Assembly: GCA_037176885.1 (NCBI GenBank)
Contig: JAWWNJ010000204.1
Location: forward strand, 124,001 to 188,000
DNA from: Favolaschia claudopus
Lineage: Eukaryota > Basidiomycota > Agaricomycetes > Agaricales > Mycenaceae
Direction: 5' to 3'
Length of the DNA stretch: 64,000 nt
The notes beneath the pieces are model-generated. The model saw only the letters and a program-made list of their open reading frames with translations, made no database searches and had not been told where the DNA came from. A program made the position numbers and the translations under genes. This document shows positions 31,501 to 41,917 of the stretch, piece after piece. The first letter of the stretch is position 1; every line of letters begins with the position of its first letter.

Positions 31501-32024
31501 TCATATTGTTGTGATGGTCAGTGTTCGCCCGAGATGCCCGACTACACGTCGGAACTGTTGCCGAGCCATCGGGAGCCCGGGACAACAGTTGTCAGCCGGC
31601 CGAAGAGGCATTATGTTGATTTTGGCCCTCGGCTCCAGGCGCCGGAACATAACTGCTCGAAATTGCCAGATTCGATTATTTTGGATGCTCGGCACCCTGC
31701 CGATGCCAAATACTGAATCCCAAAATGGTTTATTCAGGCCGGCAAACAGCGAAAGTTACGCAGGTCACTGTGTGTGACATCAAATCAACCTCAGCTCGTT
31801 AACTGAATCGCGTTGCTGAAGGCCGCTCGAGCGAAGTTGGACGTCAAAGGGAGCTCCCACTGAGTCCAAAATAAACAGTCCTCACTGTGGTCACTGACAG
31901 CCAGGGCTGTGAGGTCTGGTTCCCAAAAGAAAATTAAAAACACCGGTAACTGCATACGGGCGTGTTGCGTTGAGATTCTTTTGTTAACCTTTGGGATTTT
32001 GTACTGTCTAACACGCTGCCTGTA
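31501..32024. other. Non-coding stretch
   Basis: No gene or window-internal repeat recognised; short frames at 31442-31777 lack motifs. Confidence 0.3.
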
Positions 32025-32767
32025 CAGTGTAGTAGGGTTCCTTGGATAGGGAGGGTTCCTTGATTATTTTTGTTTTCTGGCTATCCACAACAGCTTGTAA
32101 TTGGATTCTTTTTGCTCAGCCTAATGAAATAGAGCCTATGTACAGTCTCAAAAAGTTTGAGCCCACCAGTGTGTCTGTGGTACGAGCAAGACACTATTTA
32201 ATGTGCATCAGCTGCCTAATTCGGCAATGATCACTTTTCTTTTGTCCACTTCTCGTCTCCTTTTACCGTGTTATGGCTGAAACTAATTCTCATGAGATAG
32301 TTGAGGATCGTATCTACGATTCTATACCCAAACTTTAGCAGATACGGACAAGATACGGCGGACTATAAATTGATTGGTCCTTTTCACAGGCTAAAGTGTG
32401 ACATGACCCTTGAAATTGCACTGAAGTTTGCCCATTCTTATGCTTTCAAATTGTATAAATATGTGCCATATAGACATTTTACTGCCATATGAGTAGACTA
32501 GATCAAGTATGGCTCAAAAATCAATGTCAATTGGCTTCTGACAGAGCAGAAGCGAGATAACCAAGGAACCCTCCGCGTGACATTTGTGACCAAAACTTCA
32601 CTATCTTTTTCCTTGCCTCATCGTCAGTCGAATTCCAAATTTGAAAGGGGGAGACACATTGTTACATGCTCTAGTATACACTAGAGAAAACTCAATTTTG
32701 TACGTTTTGTTATTGTACAGAAAATGCGAAAATGGAAAGTGGCTATCCAAGGAACCCTACTACACTG
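32025..32767. mobile_element. TA-flanked MITE, 743 bp (pogo-like TIR)
   Basis: CAGTGTAGTAGGGTTCCTTG (continuing GATAG) at 32025 is mirrored at 32743-32767; TA borders are at 32023-24 and 32768-69. The TIR shares CAGTGTAGTA with the pogo element at 22070. GGTTCCTTG recurs inside near both ends. No transposase. Confidence 0.82.
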
Positions 32768-32769
32768 TA

Positions 32770-33213
32770 CCGGTGTAGTTTTGTTCCCCAAAATCGATAC
32801 AACACTCGAATTACCCAGTGCTGGGTCTGATGCCAACTGCTACCACATTTTTTGTCATATAAATTTTCAATGCAAGTTCACAGTTATATCACGGAGTAAA
32901 AAAATGCGATTGGACCCAAGAGAATAAAGGAGAGCGGTGCATTGGTTCGAGAATTGAACCCGGATGGCACGGAAGATCACGGAATTCCCAAAACGGCCTG
33001 ATTCTTACATAATCATCAGTATTATAGCACCAGTATTTAGCCGGACTCTTGACCTTGCCTGTTGCCCCCGGCGACCGCAACACTGATTATAAGATAGAGA
33101 GCGTGGGATCCCGGCACCTTACTTAAGCACGTTATGTAATGCTTCCCACGGCCAAATCCCCAGGTGCGCAAAAAAATTTCATGGTCTTTCCGGCCTGCAG
33201 AGGGGCGGCTGAC
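32770..33213. other. Non-coding stretch
   Basis: AGATAGAGAGCGTGGGATCCC at 33093 also occurs near 30738 with flanks GCACC, pointing to a shared repeat end. A box-B-like GGGTTCAATTCTCG (minus strand, about 32950) is not backed by a full tRNA. Confidence 0.3.
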
Positions 33214-33800
33214 CTACAGACTCAGAAAACATTCTCGCTGTTTTGGCACTGAAATTTTGGCTTTCGCTTTGAAAAGCACCTTCCACGCTGCACGCTTTGC
33301 GCCTGGTTGGTTCTTCTTGTTCAGAGCGGTCTGCGCATCGACGAAGCGCAGATAGTCGGCGATGGAAGGCTCACGCCAGATGCAGACCTTGACTTTGTAG
33401 ATTCGGACTAGTTGGCCGTCCAGCATGACGTCCGCCTCTTCCTCGGACGACATACCCCAAATCCCAAGGTGGCCAACCATAGCTCTCATCCGCTTCCACG
33501 TCTCTACATCCCTCGCAGTCCCCTTCAATATCTTCAGCTCGATTGTGTGAGTACTTGTTTCGATACGATCCTCAAGTTTCTGCTTGTTGATTCAGTCTTT
33601 GCTCATATGCATGCCAATGTGGACTTACGCGAGTCTTGAGGGCAAGGCTTCGCATTTGAAGCTGGTGCTGCTCCTTCGCCTGCACTGCGCGAGCATGAGC
33701 CTCTGCCAACGTCTCAACGTGTTGAGTCGCTGAGCTGAAGCGTGGCTGAAATTTGTGCCATGACCCACGCCAAGTTGCGAGCTTGTCCTTCATTGCGTTC
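33214..33800 (-). pseudogene. Basidiomycete repeat-associated protein relic
   Basis: Two exons join across a GT-AG intron (33584-33631 approx., GTAAGT..AGCAG): upstream [20 protein letters not shown] ending SLALKTR, then KLEDRIETSTHTIELKILKG, WKRMRAMVGHLGIWGMSSEE and YKVKVCIWREPSIADYLRFV. The GMSS(D/E) motif followed by an acidic patch and a (R/K)VKV..WR segment recalls a protein I know from Agaricomycete genomes as a multicopy, repeat-associated family of unknown function. Its 5' end fuses into the Gypsy RT at about 33800. Function not claimed. Confidence 0.45.
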
Positions 33801-34492
33801 TCCAATGGAGGTCCGCTCAAACTCACACTTCTCGGCTCGAAGGTAAAGCTTGTTTGCGCGAAGCCTCCGCAGGACCTCTCGGACGATCTCTCGATGCCGA
33901 CGGATGTCTGAGTGGGCAATGAGAATATCGTCGAGGTAGACCATGACGTCGCCAGAGAGGATAAAATCCTGGAAGATGTCGTTCATCATGGTCTGGAAGG
34001 TTGCAGGGGAGTTGGTCAGACCAAAGTACATGACCAGCGGCTCAAATAGTCCTCGGTTGGTCCGGAACGCTGCCTTCCACTCGTCGCCTTCACGGATTCG
34101 AACGTTGTTAAAGCCCCATCGGACATCGAGCTTCGTGAAGTACCGGGCTCCCCTGAGTCGGTTGATGAGGTCGTTGATTAAGGGGAGCGGGTAACGATTC
34201 TTCACGGTCATAGTGTTTAAAGCTCGATAGTCCTGTACGAACCTAAGTCCGCCGTCCTTCTTCTTGACAAAGAAGACGGGCGAGGCCATAGGTGATTTTG
34301 ACGGTCGAATCCGGCCAGTGCCAAGTCCCTCCTCGATGAAGGCATCAAGTTCCTTCTGTTCGAGAGGCGAGATTGGGTAGACCTTGCAGTTCGTGGGTTT
34401 AGAGTCCGGCACGAGCTCAATGGCATGGTCCCAGGATCGGCGTTCAGGCAACGAGTCAAAGGACTCCTTGTTGAAAACATCGTCAAACTCTC

Positions 34493-35250
34493 CACTGTGG
34501 TCGCAGAACCCCATGAATTTCCCATAGCCGGACCATGAATTCCACAATTCACGGGTTTATCCTAGTGAATTCAGATTCATGGGGTTGTGACTTCACGTAC
34601 CCGATTCACATAATTAGAGTCCGCAATATGAAGTGCGTGAATTTCACTCGAAAATCGAATGAATGCATATGTGTGAAAACTGCTCAGAAAGTTCATATCT
34701 CGCTTCCTGGCAACTCTTGGAAATTCACCCGTAAACCTCGTGAAATTCATGGAGTTCAAGTTGCCTCGAACACGGTACATGGTTCTGGTCACCAGTACTG
34801 GTTGTGTTCCTAATACAGTAATATAGTCAATTTACATACTTTGAGTACTGTAACTTAGTAATCGTTAGTAAAGACTTGTTGTACTTGTTCGGTAAGTACT
34901 TCCGTACAAAAGAGATAAGACTAATACTTGTATGTTGACACTGGTCAAAGCGAGGGGTACGTAGTAGATTTTTCATCCAGTCTCCACTGTGTTTTCACGT
35001 ATTTTTCAAGGAGTATTGGAAGGGAATTCAACACAGTGAAAGAGTTTTCATTGGAATATGAGGTGGATATCATTCCCAAACCATGTGAATTAACACCATG
35101 GAATGTCCCACTCACATAGTTGGACCCAGTGAAAATATCTCCGTGAAATTCACAACTCCATAGTGGAATTCACAGATTTTTCCGGTGAATTTCCCATTGA
35201 AACCTTGTGAACCAACTATGGGAAAGTCAGGGGGTTATGCAACCACAGTG
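34493..35250. mobile_element. hAT-like MITE in Gypsy pol, 758 bp
   Basis: CACTGTGGTCGCAGAACCCC at 34493 is mirrored (with a few changes) ending CCACAGTG at 35250. The 8-bp flank AAACTCTC on the left is matched on the right by AGATCTC (one change, one deletion). The Gypsy copy at 54.6 kb provides the empty site (GAGAGTTTGACG in coding sense). Many GTGAATTC/CATGAATT words inside. No transposase. Confidence 0.75.
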
Positions 35251-36178
35251 AGATCTCGGGACCATTCGGGAACGTCCGAGCGTGCCGGGGCTGAGTTTTT
35301 GGCGTATGCCTCAGCCAGGCGCTGGGAGACGGTGCTTCCAGCACAGATATCCTCAGAAGGCAGGAACTGGGTGTAGAACACCCGGTCTCCCGGCTCAAGG
35401 GGGTCATCCACTTCATCCGCATCATCCTCGTCATCATCCTCGTAATCCGGGAACAGCTCTGGCAGGTCATCGTATTCATCTTCACCTAAGTCTATGGCAC
35501 AGATGGATGGAAGGGGACCAAGTCGGAGCTGCCGGAGGATCTCAGCGGCCAGGCGGGACTCTCGGCGTGCAGCACGAGCCTCCAGGCGAACCTCGGTGCG
35601 GCACGTAGAGCACTCGCTAGGGCATCTGCTCATCTTGACCTCTCGGGTGTCCCAGTCGATCTCCGGGTTATGCTTCCGGAGCCAGGAGTAGCCGAGGATA
35701 AGCTTCTGCTTCCCAAGACGGGTAACAGCGAGCTGCATGCGCTCAGAGTGACCACGATACTGCAGCACGACGTCAGCCACCTCGCGGATTGCACCAGCCT
35801 CATTTGGCGAGCCATCCACATTGAAAACTGGAATGGGCTGTGCGAGGCGGCGGAGGGGGAGGCCGGACTTAGCTGCGAACTCAGAGTCAATGAAGTTTGA
35901 GGTGGCACCGCAGTCAACGAGACCTTCGAGGGAAAGCTTGGTGGCGTCCTGGACTGCCTGAATCTCAAGGGGGAGATGCAGGGAGTTGGCACCGGGTGCA
36001 GCAGCAACAGTATAGCGCTGAGGAAGTCTACGTTCCCAAGGCTTTCGCCGGATGCGTGGGGAACGGAGGGGAGCAGGGGGTACGTCTCTCATTTCGGCAG
36101 GTTCAACAGATGTAACATTGGCAGACTCATCATACAAACATGCGAAACGATTAGGAGACGCGATCGAGAGCGTACCGC

Positions 36179-37283
36179 TCACTCGTCGCGTGGGAGAAAA
36201 CCCTGCTCTTCCTCGGCGGCTACAGACTCCGGCTCAGGGAGCGAGTCGGTGGTGGCAACCCGAGCCACCAGTTCGGAGGGGAGCTCGGACCCAAGCTGAC
36301 GAATGACCTCGTCAAGGACATCAGGGGCTCGGACGTCAGCCGGGGTGGGGCAATCCCGGGCCAGGTGTGGACCGCCACATCGATAGCAGCCACGGGGAGG
36401 TCCTCTCCCGGAGCGCGTGCGATCAACGTCCATGGGGACTACCTGCGGAGGAGCAGGAGCTGGCATGGCCCGAGGAGGAGGCGCAGGCACAACAGGGAAG
36501 ACACCTGCTGGACGTGAGCGAGCAGCTGGCGGAGCTGAGGGGGCTTTCGGGAGAAGCCGAGCAGCACGAGCCCGCACGTGCGGTCCGCCAAGCCATGTAG
36601 TCGCGGAGGTCTGGGGGGTCGCTGGACGAGGTGATGGCCGCATTGATGGCAGGGTCAAGGCCAGAGCGGAACTTGGTGACCTTGACCAACGCGTCAGCAA
36701 ACCCAGCAATGTCGAAGAGGTCTTCAAAGTCATCAGTGTACTTGAAGACATCCTGGGAGCCCATGTAGTATGCCCTAGACTCGAGTTTGTGTAGGGCGTG
36801 GTCCTGCTCGTTCTCCTCGACAAAGCGTGAGCAGAACTCCTTGGTGAAGGCGTCCCAGGTGAGGAAGGGGAAGGGGGTTTTGATGGACATGCGCTCAGCC
36901 CATTTTTGCGCAGAGTCTTTGGACATAAAGGACATGGTGAAACGCACTGCCTTTTCCTCGGACATCTCGCCGCCTTTGACAAACGCCTCCGGAACCAGTC
37001 GGATGTAAGTCCGAGCTGAGTGAAGGAAGGCCCGGCCAGCCGAGCGGTCGCCGTCAAAGACGAAAGGGGGGTTCGGTCGAAGGACCGTTTTTGCTGCCGG
37101 GGTGAGGTTGGCAAAGAGTCCTGGACTCTCGGCCGGAGGCTCTGGAGGAGCGGCAGGGGTCGGAGCAGTAGTAGTGGGAGGATTGGCAGCGGTTTGAAAA
37201 AGCTCGACCAGACGGTCAACATTCCTCTCGAGCCTATCCATCCGCTCGGCGGCGGCTGCAGCAGCGGCGGCAGAGTCGGTCAT
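36179..37283 (-). pseudogene. Gypsy gag with CCHC zinc knuckle, one frameshift
   Basis: ATG at 37283 opens an Ala-rich N-terminus, then MDRLERNVDRLVELFQ, a Pro-rich linker, and a retrotransposon gag domain (LHSARTYIRLVPEAFVKGGE, WDAFTKEFCSRFVEENEQDH). A frameshift near 36590 moves the frame after DLRDYMAW; it continues Pro/Ala-rich to PMDVDRTRSGRGPPRG and the knuckle CYRCGGPHLARDC, ending at TGA 36179-36181. Gag forms the particle that packages the RNA. Pol follows in the -1 frame. Confidence 0.88.
36197..36203 (-). promoter_or_regulatory. Candidate -1 ribosomal frameshift site G_GGT_TTT
   Basis: In gag frame the codons are CAG GGT TTT CTC, six codons before the gag stop. The heptamer fits X_XXY_YYZ. 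Slipping back one base gives GGG TTT TCT CCC ACG, exactly the open pol frame that leads to the protease. Downstream GC-rich sequence could supply a stimulatory structure, not tested. Confidence 0.65.
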
Positions 37284-37438
37284 GGTGGGTTCTAGAGAGG
37301 GGGAGGAGGGGGCAAGACTCGCGGTTTGCGCGTCCGAGACAGCAGAGGAGGAGTCCGACGAAGCGTCTGAAAAATCGCCTGAAAAATCGCCAAAGCGCGC
37401 AATCTTGACCAGTTAATCCCTTGGAGCCTTTCTTCTGC

Positions 37439-38502
37439 TGTAAGGGCAACCTTTAGGACCCGAGATGTCTCGAGGGTCTAGCGAGGGAGAATCCAAAGTT
37501 AATTAAAGACGCTACTAGGAATACATTACAGCGCACCTAGCGAGGGAGAATCCAAAGAGAAGAAAGGCTAAGGATTCCCACGCTAGGTGTGGCAAACATA
37601 TACAGTACTAACTAATAACATGGCCGGGTCAACCGGCAATAGTCCCTGGCCCGATCACATGCTAAGTCCCACCTTGATGACGTAGTTGGACTGGGATCTT
37701 GTGTACCCAAAAGTAGAACTCTGGCATAGTTTGATGGAGCTCCACAGGAATAATGTAATGGGACTTGGGCAGAAGTGCCCAAGTAGTGCTGGCCATAAAT
37801 ACGATACGATACGAATTTTCCGTATCGTATTCATATTCAAACATATTCTGAAATTCTGAATACGCCAGCGGCGTATCGTATTTGTAGTGTATCGTATTCA
37901 TATTCATAGCGGCTGAATATGAATATATTATGAATATATTTGAATATATTCTCTCACCTGAAACTTACTATAGCAGGCACATTAACCAAGTCAAATAGGC
38001 GTTCAATATGCTTGATTATGATTCATATTCCGTCCATTCAATGCTGCACTGTATAAAAGGTCAAATTTCAACATGGGACGGCTCGGAGACCAAGGATGCC
38101 GGTATGGAATGTTATCCGAGATGCCCGAGAGACTGGTCGGATCTATGCCGAATGCCTCGGAAGACCACGGGAGGCTGATTGTCGTATTCAGGGCTGATAT
38201 AGACCGATGATTACCCCGAAAATCTCGGCCGGGAGGCACTGCCGAGGGGCCAAATCACGCCGCAGTGGTATTCAAACGTATTCAAATATATTCGAGTACG
38301 CTATGGCCGTATCGTATTCGTATCCATATTCTGGCATATTCATATTCAACCGTATTCATATTCAGTGAAGGGTTCAAGCACCGTATCGTATTCATATTTA
38401 TTTGAATATATTCAGAATATATTTTTTCGTATCGTATTTATGGCCAGCACTATGCCCAAGCCCCTTTGCGTCATGCTGCGCAGAACAGGGGTTCCCCTGA
38501 CA
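37439..38502 (-). mobile_element. 5' LTR of the Gypsy element (about 395 bp plus insertion)
   Basis: Minus-strand ends are TGTCAGGGGAACCCC (38502) and TTGCCCTTACA (37439). The LTR is interrupted by the hAT-like element 37784-38452. A 21-bp direct repeat (37537-37557 and 37478-37498) carries GTGCGC after copy 1 and acts like the acceptor (CCTCGCTAG) at copy 2, parallel to the solo LTR at 4.1 kb. TATA-like CTGTATATG lies about 50 bp upstream of the repeats. No 3' LTR was found. Confidence 0.82.
37784..38452. mobile_element. hAT-like MITE, 669 bp, TSD TGCCCAAG
   Basis: The ends TAGTGCTGGCCATAAATACG are inverted, with perfect 8-bp TSD at 37776-37783 and 38453-38460. The LTR fragment at 55045-55124 shows the empty site (GGCACTTCTGCCCAAG without insert). 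The interior is rich in GAATATGAATA words and holds the module shared with 18750-19475. The same family as 46058-46414. Confidence 0.92.
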
Positions 38503-38993
38503 TCGTGTCCAAAGTCATAATGTTCAAGAATACCTATAAACATGAGGTGTAGCGGACACAGTTGGCAACACAGGAGGCAACCCATCCCAAATGGGATGTC
38601 ACGCCGCAGAGATGATGGATTACCACGGCTACCATATAAGGAAAAGTGTAGTGTAACGGTTACTGGTATTCGAACAGGCTCTTGCAGTAGTTTTCATTGA
38701 AGCGAAAACCGGTGGGTCAAGGCTAAAAGCCAGTGGAATCCGCTGGGATCCATCAACTTTCTGTCTTAGCAAAATGCAGCGGGTGCGGGTTCTGGCAGAA
38801 TCCGGTGGGTTTTCTTGACTGAGCACAACACCGGTGGTGTCCAATCGGCGGAGAACTCCGGGTCTTGACATAAAGTCTGTTGTATCCCTTGTTTCAGTAG
38901 TCTCTTGTATTCCCGTTCCCCCACGAGTACTTGTTCCCGCAACTCACCTTCATGCGCTCGTCGCTGATTCAACAACAATTCTCGCTGACACCG
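38503..38993. other. Non-coding stretch
   Basis: No gene recognised. Words of the form CCGGTGG..AGTGGAATCCG recur at about 38708, 38732, 38787 and 38830, suggesting a decayed repeat. Confidence 0.3.
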
Positions 38994-38995
38994 TA

Positions 38996-39889
38996 GGCCG
39001 GCCCCGGGAAGCTCCACCAAAGGGTTGTCCGGAAATTTTCAGGATTCTGGCCTCAAAAACCCAATTTCTGACAAGGGTCGTGACAGGTCACACCCGTGAC
39101 CCCAGCCAGAAAATGTCGCAAATTACGTAGTCCTGTGGTTACCACGCCCTGGCAGTAGGTATCCTGCGTTATTATATAAGCAGCCTTTTTGGGAAGTAAT
39201 GGCAACCGCGCCTCGACGCGACTTGAGCGCGTTCCTGCGCGACTTTGACCTGGAAAATTGAGCTATCAACCGATACTGATCTCTCTGACTGCTCAAGCAA
39301 CAAATTCTACGGGTCGCCATTGCATTCGAGGTGGAAAAAGTAGAATTACCTGATTTGGGCACATTTCCGGTGAGAACAGGTTTGAATACAGAACAAGTGT
39401 GAATTGAGCAAGGAACGATTCTTGACCAAAGTATAGGTCTTGTACACTGTTTCCGACGCTTTCAGATTTCCCAGTCGCGTCGAATCGGTGAAGGTGAGCG
39501 CGTTGTTTGGTTGTGCATCACCATCAATCATTGATAAGGCGGGATACCGGTTATCAGGGCGCGGTAACTAACAGACTATAACTAGCGAGGAACGAGCTGC
39601 AAGTTATAGCGTCTGTCTAGAGAGACTACAAATTACGCCGAATTTTTCCTCGTAGCCACGAAAAAGTTACTTGATGAGAGGAAGAGTTGGTCAGCGTTTT
39701 CAAGATTCGGTCGACTTGGACATGGATTCTCACCCGCGAAGGCCTCAAAAATCTATTTTTCGGACAAGGGTGGCTGAATTTTACGTCCAAATCGCCTCAA
39801 GAACCCAATTTTCGGACAAGGAAATGGTCGAATTTTGACCTCAAAAACCCAATTTTGCGGAGAACCCTTTTGTGAAGCTTCCCGGGGCC
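38996..39889. mobile_element. Long inverted-repeat element with TA borders (894 bp)
   Basis: GGCCGGCCCCGGGAAGCTCC at 38996 and the mirror GGAAGCTTCCCGGGGCC-type end at 39889 are bordered by TA. Similarity continues inward: AAAGGGTT, CTCAAAAACCCAATTT, ACAAGG. A single end of the same family lies at 30536. No transposase frame. Confidence 0.6.
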
Positions 39890-39891
39890 TA

Positions 39892-40262
39892 CGCAGATGG
39901 TCGGAAGCCATGGGTGTGCTAGTGTAAAGATGATGGTAGATAGCAAGAAAGGGATGAATCAAATGTGACTAATACAGGGGCTGAATACACGGTGACGATG
40001 ACACAATCTCCTCCTTGCAACAGCTAGGCCCCGGCTACTCCCTATAAGGTCGGTCCGCCCATTTGGGCAGATTTACCTTATGAATTTTGGGTGCTTGCTT
40101 ACCCGTCACTTTCGATGCCTCCCTTTGCCCCAGAACCAGTGCATCCTATCCAGAATTACACTTACTCTGACTTTGATCCGTACGTGGACATCAGGTACCC
40201 GTCAAATAATCAGTTACCTCCTTCATAATCCTTCATAGATGAAGCAACTCGGCCGGTAAAAC
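39892..40262. other. 3' flank of the histone H4 gene
   Basis: Non-coding by inspection. A plus-strand reading around 40090-40225 (SMPPFAPEPVHPIQNYTYSD) looks protein-like but is short and unplaced. I did not find a histone-type 3' stem-loop, as expected for fungi. Confidence 0.3.
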
Positions 40263-40751
40263 TCATGTTCCGAAACCATAGAGTGTTCGCCCAGAGCGCT
40301 TGAGGGCGTATACAACGTCGAGAGCGGTGACAGTCTTTCTTTCAGCGTCGAAATAAAGTCAGCTGCGTTGGAAACGAAAAGCGAGGGCGACTTACCGCTT
40401 AGCGTGATCGGTGTACATGACCGAGTCGCGAATGACGTTTTCGAGAAAGAGTTTGAGCACCTTTCGGGTTTCTTCGTAAATGAGGCCCGACATGCGCTTC
40501 ACACCGCCACGACGAGCAAGACGACGGATATCGGGCTTGGTGATACCTATTGTGGACCCATCTCACCGCGAGACGCAAGCGAACGGGGTCAAAAACTGAC
40601 TCTGGATGGTGTCACGAAGAACCTTCCGGTGGCGCTTAGCCCCCCCTATGCCGAGGCCCTACCAGGACGGCAAGCAGCAAAGTCAGCATCCATCCTTCAT
40701 TACTAGAGCAGACATCTCGCTCACTCTACCACCTTTACCGCGGCCTGACAT
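40263..40751 (-). CDS. Histone H4, divergent variant, four exons
   Basis: Exons 40751-40725, 40658-40601, 40546-40396 and 40338-40263 join with GT-AG introns (66, 54, 57 nt) to give 103 codons, exactly H4 length. The fold is unmistakable: [80 protein letters not shown]. Against canonical H4 (numbered without Met) I read K8R, K12I, N25T, G28S, A33D, I46M, G56K, V60L, A69S, T71M, E74D, M84L, Q93S and G102T. K5, K16 and K20 remain. H4 pairs with H3 in the nucleosome core; K5/K8/K12/K16 are NuA4-type acetylation sites. Every splice signal and the frame are intact, so it is either a functional variant or a very young pseudogene. Fungal H4 is normally almost invariant, so a canonical copy should exist elsewhere. 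Confidence 0.92.
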
Positions 40752-41409
40752 GATGGTTTACAAAGATCACGGAGCTGCTAGGGACGATACTAATGGTTGG
40801 GACTCGAGGGGCGAAGCAGATCGAATAAGACAGCTCAATCAAGTACATGAAAGAAAAGAGGACTCTTATATACCCTTTCCAAAGCTATTTATAGATACAC
40901 CAGTAAAGCCCAATTGAGTACTGATTAAAGTACATACTAAGTGGACTAGGAAGCTCCGACTACGTCGGAAGGCGCCTCGCTTGCTCGAAGGATAGATTAG
41001 TCGTCATACTGTCCGAGTCGGTTTCATTATTGACTTGGAAGAGACATTTTGCGTGTACACCTAGAGACAACAATCGCCGTCAATGAACACATGAATTTGA
41101 AGGCACAAGTTGAACTTTCAAAACACACCAGTCAAGAGATAACACTATGCAGAAAATGGGACGCAAGATAAAGACACCATTCTCAGCAGTAAAGAATTAA
41201 CTGTCGCTTGTTGGCATTTTCTCGTTGAGAATTGAATATTGAGCCTTGACAGCTGAAAAATCGTGTCATGTAGGGATTGAATCAAAGTTAAGGAATGATT
41301 TGTTGGATTGACTATGTTTCGAAGAGGCCATAATGGCCCATGGGCAACGGCCGGGCGAGTTGCAGCCAGTTGTAGCGGACATCTGACATGTACATTAGAG
41401 GGTTTGCGA
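40752..41409. other. Upstream region of histone H4, no other gene
   Basis: It should hold the H4 promoter. I see no repeat partner and no divergent histone gene (H3 often pairs with H4 in fungi). Confidence 0.35.
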
Positions 41410-41620
41410 AGAGCCATTGGAGCCATTGAATGGCTACCGATTTCCGCATTAGGAAACTTTGATGGGTTAAACTTTCATGTAGAAGTCAAGAAGAGCTGCC
41501 TGGAATGAAATTTGGATACTCGAACCGGAGGTATCTTTTGTCAATACACCGGAATCTGGACACTTATTTAGCCATTAGCCATTCAATGGCTGCATCACAA
41601 ACAGGCTATTATAGGATATT
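41410..41620 (+). repeat. Dispersed repeat, partner of 18310-18475
   Basis: It shares ordered blocks in inverse orientation with 18310-18475, including CCATTGAATGGCTACCGATT and GATACTCGAACCGGAGGTA. Short CCATTCAATGGC palindromes mark both ends here (about 41415 and 41578). Confidence 0.65.
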
Positions 41621-41917
41621 AAACTGTATCAGTGTATTCTGTCGACGTTTGCTGGAAGCCTGCCCAAAGGAGTCGTGAAAATGTAAGAGCTAGCTGAGAG
41701 TCGGGAGCGATCGAGAGAAATAGATTGGAGATAGATAGTAGCAAAGCCGGAACACTCATCAAGCACTTTGAATATTCACGCAGGCTTGCAGAACTCGGGA
41801 CGTCTTCCCGAGGCCTCTTGAAGAGGATCCAAAGAGGATCTAGCCATAGATGGTGCCATGCCAGTGGCCGACTGAGGACTACTAGTACTGAGGAGACGTC
41901 TTGGGAGACGTCGTCAC

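Larger units (their letters stand above)
33801..36203 (-). pseudogene. Gypsy (Ty3-type) pol: protease and reverse transcriptase
   Basis: Read on the minus strand from the gag overlap: a retropepsin-like segment with LVDCGATSNFID, then an acidic linker (EDDDEDDADEVDDP) and SQRLAEAYAKNSAPARSDVP. A hAT-like element (34493-35250) interrupts it. RT then resumes: [74 protein letters not shown], and the catalytic [12 protein letters not shown]. It is lost after KCEFERTSI at about 33800, so RNase H and integrase are absent. Expected order for Ty3/Gypsy is gag-PR-RT-RH-IN. Confidence 0.88.

Noticed and set aside
36179..36600. Plus-strand frames opposite Gypsy gag (for example 36417-36794)
   Set aside because: Antisense to well-supported gag coding sequence.
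40368..40706. Plus-strand 112-codon frame
   Set aside because: It is antisense to the histone H4 exons.
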